The notes beneath the pieces are model-generated. The model ran no database searches and had not been told where the DNA came from. It worked only from the letters and a program-made list of their open reading frames with translations. Below are positions 36,103 to 45,410 of a stretch of DNA of 64,000 nucleotides, in pieces; within the stretch, counting starts at the first letter, position 1, and every line of letters starts with the position of its first letter. The DNA comes from Rhizobium sp. Root1220 (GTDB taxonomy: Bacteria; Pseudomonadota; Alphaproteobacteria; Rhizobiales; Rhizobiaceae): NCBI RefSeq assembly GCF_001426265.1, contig NZ_LMDG01000001.1, positions 130,450 through 194,449 on the forward strand, read 5' to 3'. The translations under genes and the position numbers were made by a program.

Positions 36103-36291
36103 GATGAATTCCTTCCGTTGGCGGCAAACAGGACGATCAGTGCCCGCGTCTGCTGACCCGTTCGCCATCAATCGCCAAACGGCAAGGGATGTGAAGGATG
36201 TATCTGGATGCATTCACCATTGCGCTTTCGCGCCGCGGGGCGGCTGGCCGCATCCGGCCACTTGAGACAGTATAAGCAGACACACTCCTGA

Positions 36292-37470
36292 TCAAGAGCC
36301 CGTACGGATGCTCTCTGACCTCACGGAATGCAGGTGGCTGGCAAGCTCAACCCGATTGCGGCCGGCGCGCTTGGCGGCATACAGCGCCTTGTCGGCAGCG
36401 TTGAGCATGGTATCGAAAGCCATTGGTGTGGAGAGCCCCGACGCGACTCCGACGCTGACGGTGCATTTCGTGACGCCTTCGTCGATATAAATCTCTCGGC
36501 CTTCAAACGCCTTGCGGATGCGCTCTGCCACTATTTCGGCACGACCGGGCATGATTTCATTCAGGACCATGGCGAACTCCTCTCCACCAAGGCGCGCGGC
36601 GACATCGCCTTTTCTGCAATGCGCGGACAGCTCTGCGGCGAAGACCTTCAACACACGGTCACCCGCCGAGTGCCCGAAGGTGTCGTTGATCGCTTTGAAA
36701 TGATCGAGATCGAACACGATCACAGCCGTAGCGGGCCCCATCATGCCTTTTGCGTGGCGATCAAATAGCGCGCGACGATTCACCAGGCCGGTCAGCGGGT
36801 CGGTGATTGCTTCCAGCCGGTGGAGCGACGCCTGTCTCCATTGATGAATCGCCAACGAGAGTGCGCCGATGCCTGTCATGCTGGCGATGCAGACGGCAAG
36901 GCTTATGTCTTCCGCCCAATTGCTCGGTGCAGCGCCCAGCACCATCTTCCCATTGGAGACCAGAACCGCGGCGCATAGGACGAATGAAAACGCGGTCACC
37001 GCATAGAGTGCCGCAATCCCTTTCAGCGGTGCCGGCGCCTCGGACCGAGCAAGCCAATACTGATAGGAAGTCGCAAATAACAGGGTCGCTATAGCCCCGT
37101 TGTCGGCGATAAATGCCAAGCCATCATAACCGGCGACCAGCGGGGGAATGGAGAGCGCCATGGCAACACATGCGAAAGCTGCGATTCTGACGCGCGGGAG
37201 CCGTCCCGTACGAAATTGGTAGCTTGCCCCCCACACCGTCGCGAAGCCGGAATGAAAGAGCACGAAGGCGGCAACACCGAGCCATTTCGCAGGATTGTCC
37301 ACGTAGAGCCCGTAGGCGACGATACCGCTGACAATAAGGGCAAGACCCAGGGTGCAGCTCAACAGGAATGTCTCGGTGCGTCGTGCGAGCCAGCTGCCGA
37401 GCAGCGTCACCGCCAAGCAGGTTGCCGAGACGGCTAGCGCCATCAACAGGGAATTGTAGTCAAGCGTCAT
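36292..37470 (-). CDS. Membrane-bound diguanylate cyclase (GGDEF)
   Basis: A 392-residue protein with about seven hydrophobic segments in residues 1-205 and a C-terminal GGDEF domain (about 220-380). The active-site motif is G-G-E-E-F, preceded by V-F-D-L-D-H-F-K-A-I-N-D-T-F-G-H-S-A-G-D; an RxxD inhibitory site is not obvious. It makes cyclic di-GMP from GTP. The sensory input is probably membrane-linked, but no named sensor domain is recognised. It stands alone. Confidence 0.92.
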   Translation of the reverse strand: MTLDYNSLLMALAVSATCLAVTLLGSWLARRTETFLLSCTLGLALIVSGIVAYGLYVDNPAKWLGVAAFVLFHSGFATVWGASYQFRTGRLPRVRIAAFACVAMALSIPPLVAGYDGLAFIADNGAIATLLFATSYQYWLARSEAPAPLKGIAALYAVTAFSFVLCAAVLVSNGKMVLGAAPSNWAEDISLAVCIASMTGIGALSLAIHQWRQASLHRLEAITDPLTGLVNRRALFDRHAKGMMGPATAVIVFDLDHFKAINDTFGHSAGDRVLKVFAAELSAHCRKGDVAARLGGEEFAMVLNEIMPGRAEIVAERIRKAFEGREIYIDEGVTKCTVSVGVASGLSTPMAFDTMLNAADKALYAAKRAGRNRVELASHLHSVRSESIRTGS

Positions 37471-37652
37471 TCCAAACCCGCGGCATCTGCCGCCCCTCGT
37501 TAGACAGAAGCCTAAGGCGTCCGCAATGACGAATGTCTTACCTATTCCGTTAAAAAATCATGCATTTAGACCGCGGATCGCGACAGGCATAACAATGCAC
37601 GCTAGTCCGGCACAAAATCGGCAGTAAAAATCGCGTGATGCCGGGCTATTTT

Positions 37653-38693
37653 CTAGCGCTGTACATCCCAGTGCAGCGGAAACATCGGATCGAAAACAGT
37701 TACGGACCCGGCGCCAGTATCCACCCTCACCGGGAATTCCACGGCTTTTTCCCGTCGAACGAGGGTTATTCTATCCTCGTTGACCGGCAGGCCATACCAT
37801 CCCGGTCCGTTGAGCGATGCAAAGGCCTCGAGCTTTTCGAGCGCGCTATCCTGCTCGAAGACGTGCGCGAGGCAGCTCATCGTGTTGACCGAAGTGTAGA
37901 TGCCAGCGCAACCGCAGGCACATTCCTTAAGCGGATCGACATGCGGGGCGGAATCGGTGCCGAGGAAGAAGCGGGCGTCGCCGCTGGTCGCTGCGGCGCG
38001 CAGCGCGAGGCGATGGTTCTCGCGCTTGGCGACCGGCAGGCAGTAGTAGTGCGGGCGGATGCCGCCGACGAGGATCACGTTGCGGTTGATGATCAGGTGA
38101 TGCGTGGTGATCGAACCGGCGAGATTGGCATTCGCAGACTTAATGTAGTCGATGCCGTCCTTCGTCGTGACGTGCTCCATCGTCACCTTGAGCTCAGGAA
38201 GGCGCTTGCGCAGCGGATCGAGCACTGTTTCGATGAAGACGGCTTCGCGATCGAAAATGTCGACATCGGGGGTCGTCACTTCGCCATGGACACAGAGCGG
38301 CAGGCCGATCCTTGCCATGCGCTCCAGCACCGGCATGGCTTTGTCGATATCACTGACACCGCCGTGCGAGTTGGTGGTGGCGCCGGCGGGGTAGAGCTTG
38401 ACGGCGGTAATCAGTCCGCTCTTCTTCCCGGCCTCGACATCATCTGCATCGGTGTGTTCGGTCAGATAGAGGGTCATCAGCGGCTGGAAGCTGTCACCTT
38501 TCGGCAGCGCCGCCAGAATACGGCCCCGGTAGGCCTCGGCATCGGCAGTCGTAACCACCGGTGGCACTAGGTTCGGCATGATGATCGCACGGGCGAAGTC
38601 CCGGCTGGTGTCGCCGATCACGCCTTCCAGCATCGCCCCATCACGCAGATGTAGATGCCAGTCGTCAGGACGGCGGATGGTGAGTGATTGCAT
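37653..38693 (-). CDS. pyrC: Dihydroorotase (class II)
   Basis: A 346-residue zinc enzyme. Metal ligands are in D-W-H-L-H-L-R-D-G near residue 15, the carboxylated Lys in [13 protein letters not shown] near 100, H-G-E-V near 137 and the His and Asp of [10 protein letters not shown]. It closes carbamoyl aspartate to dihydroorotate in pyrimidine synthesis. The gene follows frcK by 63 bases on the same strand, so it may be partly read from the frc operon. Confidence 0.95.
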   Translation of the reverse strand: MQSLTIRRPDDWHLHLRDGAMLEGVIGDTSRDFARAIIMPNLVPPVVTTADAEAYRGRILAALPKGDSFQPLMTLYLTEHTDADDVEAGKKSGLITAVKLYPAGATTNSHGGVSDIDKAMPVLERMARIGLPLCVHGEVTTPDVDIFDREAVFIETVLDPLRKRLPELKVTMEHVTTKDGIDYIKSANANLAGSITTHHLIINRNVILVGGIRPHYYCLPVAKRENHRLALRAAATSGDARFFLGTDSAPHVDPLKECACGCAGIYTSVNTMSCLAHVFEQDSALEKLEAFASLNGPGWYGLPVNEDRITLVRREKAVEFPVRVDTGAGSVTVFDPMFPLHWDVQR

Positions 38694-38756
38694 GACGGGC
38701 CTCCGAAGCGATATGTCAGCGCCTCGATACCATCAACGCCTGTAGGGAAACAACCG

Positions 38757-39383
38757 CTAAGCGATCTCCAGCGTCACATCGGCATGGCGGCGGTTTGCGA
38801 GAATCAGCCGGCCATTCGGCAGGTCGTTTTCATAGACCTTGGCGCTCGCCTCCGCCTCGCTCAGATTGTAGCCGCGCCAGCGCGCCCAGAGACGCTCTTC
38901 CAGCACCTCGATCGGCGGCGCGAGCATGATGTTGTAATCGAACACACCATCGAGTTCCGCCCATTTGCCCTGGGTAAAGAGCAGGTAGTTTCCCTCGACG
39001 ATGATGAAGCGATGATCCGGCGAGACAACGCGGGCCGACGCGATGGCCAGTTCGCGCGAGCGGTCGAAGACCGGTATCAGGACTTCCTGGTCCGCGCAGC
39101 CGACGGCACGGATGATATCGAGGAACCCGCGCACGTCGAATGTTTCCGGAATGCCCTTGCGGGCCAGCTGGCCCCTGGCGATCAGGATTGCATTGTCCAT
39201 GTGAAAGCCGTCCATCGGCAGGACTTCGGCGCTCTCGCCTCTTGCCCGCAGGGCATCGGCGAGATTGTCGGCCATAGTCGACTTGCCGGCGCCGGGCGGG
39301 CCGGCGATGGCGACCATGAAACGCTTCACGTCGCCGGCGCGGTCCATCACCTCGCCGGCAATCTCCTTGATCGTGGGACTCAT
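38757..39383 (-). CDS. frcK: P-loop kinase of the frc operon (FrcK)
   Basis: The real start is ATG 39383, overlapping the frcA stop (ATGA); the longer frame lies within frcA. The 208-residue protein resembles uridine/panthothenate-type kinases: Walker A A-G-P-P-G-A-G-K-S-T near residue 27, the substrate-binding P-M-D-G-F-H-M-D-N near 58 and I-V-E-G-N-Y-L-L. From established work on Sinorhizobium, the frc operon has a fourth gene, frcK, encoding a putative kinase whose substrate is not firmly shown. Fructose phosphorylation is plausible but not required for uptake. Confidence 0.9.
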   Translation of the reverse strand: MSPTIKEIAGEVMDRAGDVKRFMVAIAGPPGAGKSTMADNLADALRARGESAEVLPMDGFHMDNAILIARGQLARKGIPETFDVRGFLDIIRAVGCADQEVLIPVFDRSRELAIASARVVSPDHRFIIVEGNYLLFTQGKWAELDGVFDYNIMLAPPIEVLEERLWARWRGYNLSEAEASAKVYENDLPNGRLILANRRHADVTLEIA

Positions 39384-40162
39384 GCGACAACCGGCTCCGT
39401 CGGCACCGACTTGGCGCCGGTCATGAACGCCACGGCATCGGACATGGTGTATTCCTTGGGATCGATCACCGTCAGACGGCGTCCGAGGCGATGGATGTGA
39501 ATACGGTCCGCGACTTCGAAGACGTGCGGCATGTTGTGCGAGATCAGCACGATCGGAATGCCGCGCGAGCGCACGTCGAGGATCAGTTCCAGAACCTTGC
39601 GGCTCTCCTTGACGCCGAGCGCTGCGGTCGGCTCGTCGAGAATAATGACCTTGGAACCGAAGGCAGCCGCGCGCGCCACCGCCACGCCCTGGCGCTGGCC
39701 GCCCGAGAGCGTTTCGACTGCCTGATTGATGTTCTGGATGGTCATCAGACCGAGTTCGGAAAGCTTGTCGCGGGCCCTCTTTTCCATCGCCGGACGATCG
39801 AGCATGCGGAACCACTGCCCAAGCGGGCCCGGCTTCCGGATTTCGCGGCCGAGAAACATGTTGTCGGCGATCGACAGCGCGGGCGACAAGGCCAGATTCT
39901 GATAGACCGTCTCGATACCGGCTTCGCGCGCCTCAAGCGGCGACTTGAACTGCACCGTGCGTCCTTCGAGCTTGATTTCGCCCTCGTCGATACTGATCGC
40001 GCCGGAGATGGCCTTGATCAGCGAAGACTTGCCCGCACCATTGTCGCCGATCACCGCCAGGATCTCACCGGGATAGAGATCGAAGTCCGCGTGGTCGAGA
40101 GCGATCACGCGTCCATAACGCTTGATCAGACCGCGGGCAGTCAGGATGGGTTCTACAGCCAT
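39380..40162 (-). CDS. frcA: Fructose ABC transporter ATP-binding protein
   Basis: The start at ATG 40162 is 2 bases after the permease stop. The 260-residue ATPase has one ABC domain, unlike the double-domain RbsA type at 11.1 kb: Walker A G-D-N-G-A-G-K-S-S, signature L-S-G-G-Q-R-Q-G-V and Walker B V-I-I-L-D-E-P-T-A-A-L-G. The short form is what is known for FrcA. It energises fructose uptake (reported also for mannose and ribose) with FrcB and FrcC. Confidence 0.93.
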   Translation of the reverse strand: MAVEPILTARGLIKRYGRVIALDHADFDLYPGEILAVIGDNGAGKSSLIKAISGAISIDEGEIKLEGRTVQFKSPLEAREAGIETVYQNLALSPALSIADNMFLGREIRKPGPLGQWFRMLDRPAMEKRARDKLSELGLMTIQNINQAVETLSGGQRQGVAVARAAAFGSKVIILDEPTAALGVKESRKVLELILDVRSRGIPIVLISHNMPHVFEVADRIHIHRLGRRLTVIDPKEYTMSDAVAFMTGAKSVPTEPVVA

Positions 40163-40164
40163 GA

Positions 40165-41229
40165 TTACACCGAAACCTTTCTGATCCACTGATCGATCGC
40201 GACGGCGGCGATGATGAGCACGCCCGTCAGCAGGACTTTCCACTGGGGATCGGCGCCCAGCATGTTGAGTCCCATGGACACGACGCCGACGATCATTGCG
40301 CCGAACAGCGTCCCCAGAATTGAGCCACGACCCCCGAAAAGCGAGATGCCGCCGATCACCGTTGCCGTGATTGCCTGCAGATTGTAATCGGTCACGGCAG
40401 AGGATGGCGACACCGATCCGTTGCGGCCGATTGAAACCCACGCCGCAAGCCCGGCGATCACACCGGAGACGGCGTAGACAGTCAGAAGCACCTTCTTGGT
40501 CTGGATGCCAGACAGCTTGGCCGCCTCGGGATCATCACCCACAGCATAGACGTGGCGACCCCAGGCGGTGTGATTGAGAACGTACCAGAGCGCCAGCACT
40601 AGCAGCACCATCGCGATAACGCCGAGTGTCAATACCGCGTTGCCGAGCCGAAAGCTGATCGCGAAGAAATGCAGCAACGGAGCCTGTGCGTCGACGTCCG
40701 CATCGCGAATGGTCTCGTTGGCCGAATAGATGAAATTCGTCGCCATGACGATATTCCAGGTACCCAGTGTCACGATGAAGGGCGGCAGCCGCATGTAGGC
40801 AACGAGCCAACCGTTGAGCAAGCCGCAAAGCCCACCGACGACTAGTCCTGCAAGCACCGCAACCGGCGTCGGAAAGCCATAGGTAACCGCGACGTTGCCC
40901 ATGATGACCGCGGAGATCACCATGATGACGCCAATCGAAAGATCGATACCGGCGGTCAGGATAACCAGCGTCTGCGCTGCGCCAAGAATACCGACAATGG
41001 CGATCTGCTGCAGAATGAGGGTCAGCGTGTAGGAGGAGAAAAACCGTCCGCCGATCGCCAGACCGAAGATGATAATCGCAAGCACCAGCACGATCAGCGG
41101 CACAGCCGCCGGCGTAGAGTGCAAGAAATGCTGCGCGCGCTTCAAAAGCGACACGTCCTGATGTTCGAATGACGCGACATTCTTGTCGCTGCCATCAAGA
41201 ACTCGTTCGAAGTCCTGTGCGCCGGTCAT
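40165..41229 (-). CDS. frcC: Fructose ABC transporter permease
   Basis: The start at ATG 41229 follows GGGAGGAAATA. The 354-residue protein has a long polar N-terminus (about 1-45) and 8-10 membrane helices with the CUT2 signatures L-V-I-L-T-A-G-I-D-L-S-I-G, M-R-L-P-P-F-I-V-T-L-G-T and A-A-K-L-S-G-I-Q. It is the membrane channel of the fructose importer, between frcB (154 bases upstream) and frcA. Confidence 0.93.
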   Translation of the reverse strand: MTGAQDFERVLDGSDKNVASFEHQDVSLLKRAQHFLHSTPAAVPLIVLVLAIIIFGLAIGGRFFSSYTLTLILQQIAIVGILGAAQTLVILTAGIDLSIGVIMVISAVIMGNVAVTYGFPTPVAVLAGLVVGGLCGLLNGWLVAYMRLPPFIVTLGTWNIVMATNFIYSANETIRDADVDAQAPLLHFFAISFRLGNAVLTLGVIAMVLLVLALWYVLNHTAWGRHVYAVGDDPEAAKLSGIQTKKVLLTVYAVSGVIAGLAAWVSIGRNGSVSPSSAVTDYNLQAITATVIGGISLFGGRGSILGTLFGAMIVGVVSMGLNMLGADPQWKVLLTGVLIIAAVAIDQWIRKVSV

Positions 41230-41383
41230 TATTTCCTCCCCGCTCTCGCGCTGATCCGCCTGCGGAGGCCGCTCCGAGATCGCTCCGGTCTTTCCTACGC
41301 CGGCTTTTTCGGAAACAGCCTTTCGTGTGTCGAAGTCGGCCGGGGACCAAGCCCCGGCCGACGTTACCATTAAATTGCGGAGC

Positions 41384-42409
41384 TTAGCCCCAGCACTTGT
41401 CGGTGCCTTGCTTGATGTCGATCGACTCGACGCCGGACACTGGCTTGCCGGTGACAAGCGAAACGCCGGTGTCGAAGAACGACTTGCCTTCGGTCGGCTT
41501 CGGCTTCTCGCCGCTGTCGGCGAACTTCTTGATCGCCTCGACGCCGAGTGCGGCCATCATCAGCGGATACTGCTGCGAGGTCGCGCCAATGACACCTTCC
41601 TCGACCGCCTTGACGCCCGGGCAACCACCGTCAACCGATACGATCAGCACGTTCTTTTCCATGCCAACAGCCTTCAGCGCCTGGTAAGCGCCAACAGCGG
41701 CCGGCTCGTTGATCGTGTGGATGACGTTGATGCCTGGATCCTTCTGGAGAAGGTTTTCCATGGCCTTGCGACCGCCTTCTTCATTGCCGTTGGTGACATC
41801 GTGGCCGACAATGCGGGCATCATCCTCGTCGCCGATCTTGTTCGGGTCCTTGGGGTCGATGCCGAAGCCGATCATGAAGCCCTGGTCGCGCAGAACGTCG
41901 ACGGTCGGCTGCGATGGCGTCAGGTCGAGGAAGCCGATCTTGGCGTCCTTGGCCTTGTCGCCCAGCGTCGCGGCAGCCCATTGGCCGATCAGCTTACCGG
42001 CGAGCAGGTTGTCGGTGGCAAAGGTTGCATCGGCAGCATCAGCCGGATCCAGCGGCGTATCGAGAGCGATAACCAGCAGCCCGGCGTCACGTGCCTTCTT
42101 GACCGACGAGACGATGCCCTTTGTGTCGGATGCCGCGATCAGGATGCCTTTCGCGCCGTCGGCGATGCAGCTTTCGATCGCAGCAACCTGGCTTTCGCTG
42201 TCGCCGTCGATCTTACCGGCATAGGACTTGAGGGTGACGCCGAGCTTCTTTGCCTCGACAGTCGCGCCTTCCTTCATCTTGACGAAAAACGGATTGGTGT
42301 CGGTCTTGGTGATAAGGCAGGCGGAAACATCCGCAGCCATTGCCGGAGCCGAAAAGGCGACACCGAGGGCGAGCGCGCCTAGCGCGGCGGAAAGCACTGA
42401 TTTCTTCAT
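41384..42409 (-). CDS. frcB: Fructose ABC transporter substrate-binding protein
   Basis: A 341-residue periplasmic receptor starting behind GGGAGGAGT. The signal peptide ends in A-P-A-M-A-A-D (about residue 25). The binding domain shows [26 protein letters not shown] and I-A-L-D-T-P-L-D-P, with aspartates and arginine typical of sugar binding. It is the first gene of the frc operon, with a TTGACA-17-CTTAAT promoter, divergent from frcR. Confidence 0.93.
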   Translation of the reverse strand: MKKSVLSAALGALALGVAFSAPAMAADVSACLITKTDTNPFFVKMKEGATVEAKKLGVTLKSYAGKIDGDSESQVAAIESCIADGAKGILIAASDTKGIVSSVKKARDAGLLVIALDTPLDPADAADATFATDNLLAGKLIGQWAAATLGDKAKDAKIGFLDLTPSQPTVDVLRDQGFMIGFGIDPKDPNKIGDEDDARIVGHDVTNGNEEGGRKAMENLLQKDPGINVIHTINEPAAVGAYQALKAVGMEKNVLIVSVDGGCPGVKAVEEGVIGATSQQYPLMMAALGVEAIKKFADSGEKPKPTEGKSFFDTGVSLVTGKPVSGVESIDIKQGTDKCWG

Positions 42410-42530
42410 TTACTCCTCCCAGAGTTTTCACGGGCCCGCCCCATGGCTGAGCCGGAATTGACTGACACGAAGCCGCTTTCGGGTATTGCCGGTGGCCTCC
42501 TCCAAGCCGCCTCGTGTCTCTAACGCGGCA

Positions 42531-42587
42531 ATTAAGAGGGAAACAAAATCGGTTGTCAATAAATAAATCCAATTGAATTATTAATTC
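42531..42587 (-). promoter_or_regulatory. frcB promoter and AT-rich operator-like palindrome
   Basis: On the minus strand TTGACA (42559-42554) and CTTAAT (42536-42531) are 17 bases apart, a strong vegetative promoter for frcB. Just upstream, GAATTATTAATTC (42575-42587) is a perfect palindrome around one base in an A/T-rich tract, as bound by ROK-type repressors. It is placed to affect both frcB and the divergent frcR. Confidence 0.65.
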
Positions 42588-42642
42588 CATCTGGCATGCT
42601 GCAGGAAAATAGCGCATAGGCCAACGACGGGAGGAGTGGCCA

Positions 42643-43890
42643 ATGTCGTCGCTGGACGATCCGGTGCAGGCGCCGGTACAACTACCAATTTTGAACCCGG
42701 CCGGAGGTGCGAACCAGATTAGGGTGCGCGCCTACAACGAACGACTCGTGCTTTCGCTGGTGCGCCTCTACGGCTCGCAGTCGAAGGCTGATATCGCACG
42801 GCGCACCGGCCTCTCGGCGCAGACCGTTTCGGTCATCATGCGGGCGCTGGAAAAGGAAGGCCTGCTGTCGCGCGGGGAGCCCGTGCGCGGCCGTGTCGGC
42901 CAGCCATCGATCCCGATGCGCCTCAACCCCGACGCCGTCTATTCCTTTGGCGTGAAGATGGGCCGGCGTAGCGCCGACCTCGTGCTGATGGATTTTGTCG
43001 GCCGCATCCGGATGCAGAAGCGCAAGACATACGCATATCCATTGCCCGAGGAATTCCTGAACTTCATCACGTCGGGTATCCGCGAACTGGAAGCCCGGCT
43101 CGATCCGCAGCAGCGCAACCGCATTGCCGGCATCGGCATCGCAGCCCCCTTCGAACTGTGGAACTGGGAGGAGGAGGTCGGCTCGCCGAAAGGCGCCATG
43201 GATGTCTGGCGCGACGTCGACCTGCAAACCGAAGTAGCCACGCGCGTGTCCCACCCGGTCTTCCTTCAAAATGACGCGACCAGTGCCTGCGGCGCAGAAC
43301 TGGTCTTCGGCGTTGGACCTTCCTATCCCGACTTCGTCTACTTCTTCATCGGTTCCTTTATCGGTGGCGGCATCGTTCTCAATTCGGCAATCTTTTCCGG
43401 GCGCACGGGGACCGCGGGGGCCATCGGCCCCCTGCCGGTACGCGGAAAAAACGGCGAGACACTTCAGCTTCTGGAGGTCGCATCGATCTTTGTATTGGAG
43501 AACCTGCTGCGAGAACGCGGCGTCGATCCCCAGCCGCTCTGGTATTCCGCCGACGACTGGATCGATTTCGGCGAGCCGCTGGAGACGTGGATTCAGGATA
43601 CGGCAAAAGCGCTCGCCCAGGCGATCGTCGCCGCAGCCTCGATCATCGACTTCAGCGCAGCCGTGATCGACGGCGGTTTTCCCGCCTGGGTTCGCGAACG
43701 CATCGTCAAGGCAACGATCATGGAGGCAGCGAAACTCGACCTGCAAGGCGTCGTCATGCCGGATATCATGGAAGGCGCCGTCGGCGCGCAGGCGCGAGCG
43801 ATCGGTGGAGCGAGCCTTCCAATCTTCGCGCGCTATCTCACAGACCAGAATGTGCTTTTCAAGGAGGTCGACAATGCTGAAGGGACTTGA
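42643..43890 (+). CDS. frcR: ROK-family transcriptional regulator FrcR
   Basis: A 415-residue regulator behind GGGAGGAG. The winged helix is at about 40-95 (S-K-A-D-I-A-R-R-T-G-L-S-A-Q-T-V-S-V-I-M-R-A-L-E-K-E-G). A ROK sugar-kinase-like domain follows (G-I-G-I-A-A-P near 165; N-D-A-T-S-A; G-G-G-I-V-L-N). The cysteine motif CxCGxxGC of many ROK proteins is not present. It is divergent from frcB and its end overlaps the following fucU-like gene by 17 bases. It probably represses frc genes until fructose binds. Confidence 0.9.
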   Translation: MSSLDDPVQAPVQLPILNPAGGANQIRVRAYNERLVLSLVRLYGSQSKADIARRTGLSAQTVSVIMRALEKEGLLSRGEPVRGRVGQPSIPMRLNPDAVYSFGVKMGRRSADLVLMDFVGRIRMQKRKTYAYPLPEEFLNFITSGIRELEARLDPQQRNRIAGIGIAAPFELWNWEEEVGSPKGAMDVWRDVDLQTEVATRVSHPVFLQNDATSACGAELVFGVGPSYPDFVYFFIGSFIGGGIVLNSAIFSGRTGTAGAIGPLPVRGKNGETLQLLEVASIFVLENLLRERGVDPQPLWYSADDWIDFGEPLETWIQDTAKALAQAIVAAASIIDFSAAVIDGGFPAWVRERIVKATIMEAAKLDLQGVVMPDIMEGAVGAQARAIGGASLPIFARYLTDQNVLFKEVDNAEGT

Positions 43891-44356
43891 TCCGCTGCTG
43901 AGCCCGGAACTGCTTTCGACGCTGCGGGCCATGGGCCACGGCGACGAGATCGCCATCGTCGACGGCAACTATCCTGGCGTCGAACACGCTCGTCGCCTGA
44001 TCCGGCTCGACGGGCACGGCATCGTGGCGGTTCTCGACGCCGTGCTCAGTGTGCTTCCCATCGACGACTTCGTCCACGACGCCATCTTCCGCTCAACCGT
44101 CAAGACAGACCGCGACAAGCTCGATCCGGTACACGAGGAAATGATCGACTGCTGCGCCAGGCACGAGCCGCATCGCCAGGTGGTGCCGTTGATCGGGCAG
44201 GACTTTTACGGACGGGTGCGCGCGGCCCACGCCCTCATCCAGACTGGTGAGCCGCGGCTCTATGCCAACATCATCCTGCGCAAGGGAGTCATCTACCCGG
44301 GCATAGCGGGAGATCACTCCGTCACGAAGGCCGAGGTTGATCCGTTCACCTACTGA
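43874..44356 (+). CDS. RbsD/FucU-family mutarotase paralogue
   Basis: The start at ATG 43874 lies within the end of frcR, behind AAGGAGG, so translation is coupled to the regulator. The 160-residue protein keeps the signature M-G-H-G-D-E-I-A-I-V-D-G-N-Y-P (residues about 20-34) and R-L-Y-A-N-I-I-L-R-K-G-V near the C-terminus. It is about 12 residues longer than the first copy at 9280-9726. A pyranose/furanose or anomer mutarotase for fructose, mannose or ribose delivered by the Frc importer is a reasonable inference. Confidence 0.87.
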   Translation: MLKGLDPLLSPELLSTLRAMGHGDEIAIVDGNYPGVEHARRLIRLDGHGIVAVLDAVLSVLPIDDFVHDAIFRSTVKTDRDKLDPVHEEMIDCCARHEPHRQVVPLIGQDFYGRVRAAHALIQTGEPRLYANIILRKGVIYPGIAGDHSVTKAEVDPFTY

Positions 44357-44359
44357 GGT

Positions 44360-45397
44360 TCAGATTTCGCCCGCGGAAGGCCCCCACACATCCGTCAGCG
44401 CAAAACCGCCCGGATGAGGATCGAACGGATCGAGCGCCACCTGCGAAAGGCCGAAGGTGAATCCCCGTCCAGTGATCGTCGGAATGATCGCCAGACGACC
44501 GGCAACCTCCGTCTCGGCCAACAGACCGACCTCGAACTCGGAATCGATGATCGAGCGCGACTTGAAGACATCGCCCACCTTCGCCTTGCCGCGTGCATGC
44601 AGCGTGGCAAGATTGGCGGAGTTGCCGGTGCCGCAGGGGGAGCGATCCGCCCTGCCGGGCCACATTGTCGTGCATGTGCGCACGGTGCCGTCCGCTTCGG
44701 TATCGCGGAACATCACGTAGGCGACGCCCGATATAGCCGGGATTTCGGGATGAACGACCGAAACGCTCCGATTGATCATATCCTTCAGGACCATGCCGGC
44801 CTGCACGAGCGCGGCGGCGTTGCCCTTTTCAATCGTCAGCTTGATCTGGCCGACATCGACCAGTGCATAGAAGATGCCGCCATAGCAAAGATCGGCCTTG
44901 ATCGTTCCCCAATGCGGCGTGTCGATCTCGACGTCCAGCTCGTGCACGAAGGACGGCACCATGGTGAGCTTCACCTTTTCGCAACGGCCGTCACGGCAGG
45001 TCGCCGTCGCCTTGACGAGACCGGCCGCGGTTTCGAGCGTGACGATCGTTTCCGGCTCCTTCATCTCGACGATGCCGGATTCGAGCAGGGCCGTGGTGAC
45101 ACAGATCGAGTTCGATCCCGAGCTTGCATGTGCTTGGTCCGGCTGGAGGATGATGAACGCGGCATCGGCATCAGGATGCTTGGGAGGCAGCAGCAGGTTG
45201 ACCGAGCCGATCGGTGCGCCGCGCGGCTCGAGGCAGAGGAAGCGGCGAAGCTCCTGACCCTTCGGGTCGGTGTTCAGCCAGTAAAGCTGCTCGGCGACCG
45301 TGTTGCCCGGTATCTTTGGCACGCCGCCGATTGCGACCTTGCCGATCTCACCCTCGGCGTGAACGTCCAGAAGCTGGATCGTGCGCTTCCATCTCAT
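44360..45397 (-). CDS. Proline racemase / 4-hydroxyproline epimerase family protein with Ser in place of the first Cys
   Basis: A 345-residue family member behind GGGAGTTGAC. The second catalytic motif D-R-S-P-C-G-T-G-N-S-A (near residue 250) keeps its Cys. The first motif, normally M-C-G-H, reads A-S-S-G-S-N near residue 92, so the first catalytic Cys is replaced by Ser. Known variants of this family include Cys/Cys and Ser/Cys epimerases and Cys/Thr dehydratases (recalled, not checked). It probably epimerises hydroxyproline or a related imino acid. It is the last gene of an operon with an SDR and an FAD oxidase. Confidence 0.85.
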   Translation of the reverse strand: MRWKRTIQLLDVHAEGEIGKVAIGGVPKIPGNTVAEQLYWLNTDPKGQELRRFLCLEPRGAPIGSVNLLLPPKHPDADAAFIILQPDQAHASSGSNSICVTTALLESGIVEMKEPETIVTLETAAGLVKATATCRDGRCEKVKLTMVPSFVHELDVEIDTPHWGTIKADLCYGGIFYALVDVGQIKLTIEKGNAAALVQAGMVLKDMINRSVSVVHPEIPAISGVAYVMFRDTEADGTVRTCTTMWPGRADRSPCGTGNSANLATLHARGKAKVGDVFKSRSIIDSEFEVGLLAETEVAGRLAIIPTITGRGFTFGLSQVALDPFDPHPGGFALTDVWGPSAGEI

Positions 45398-45410
45398 CAG
45401 TCAACTCCCA

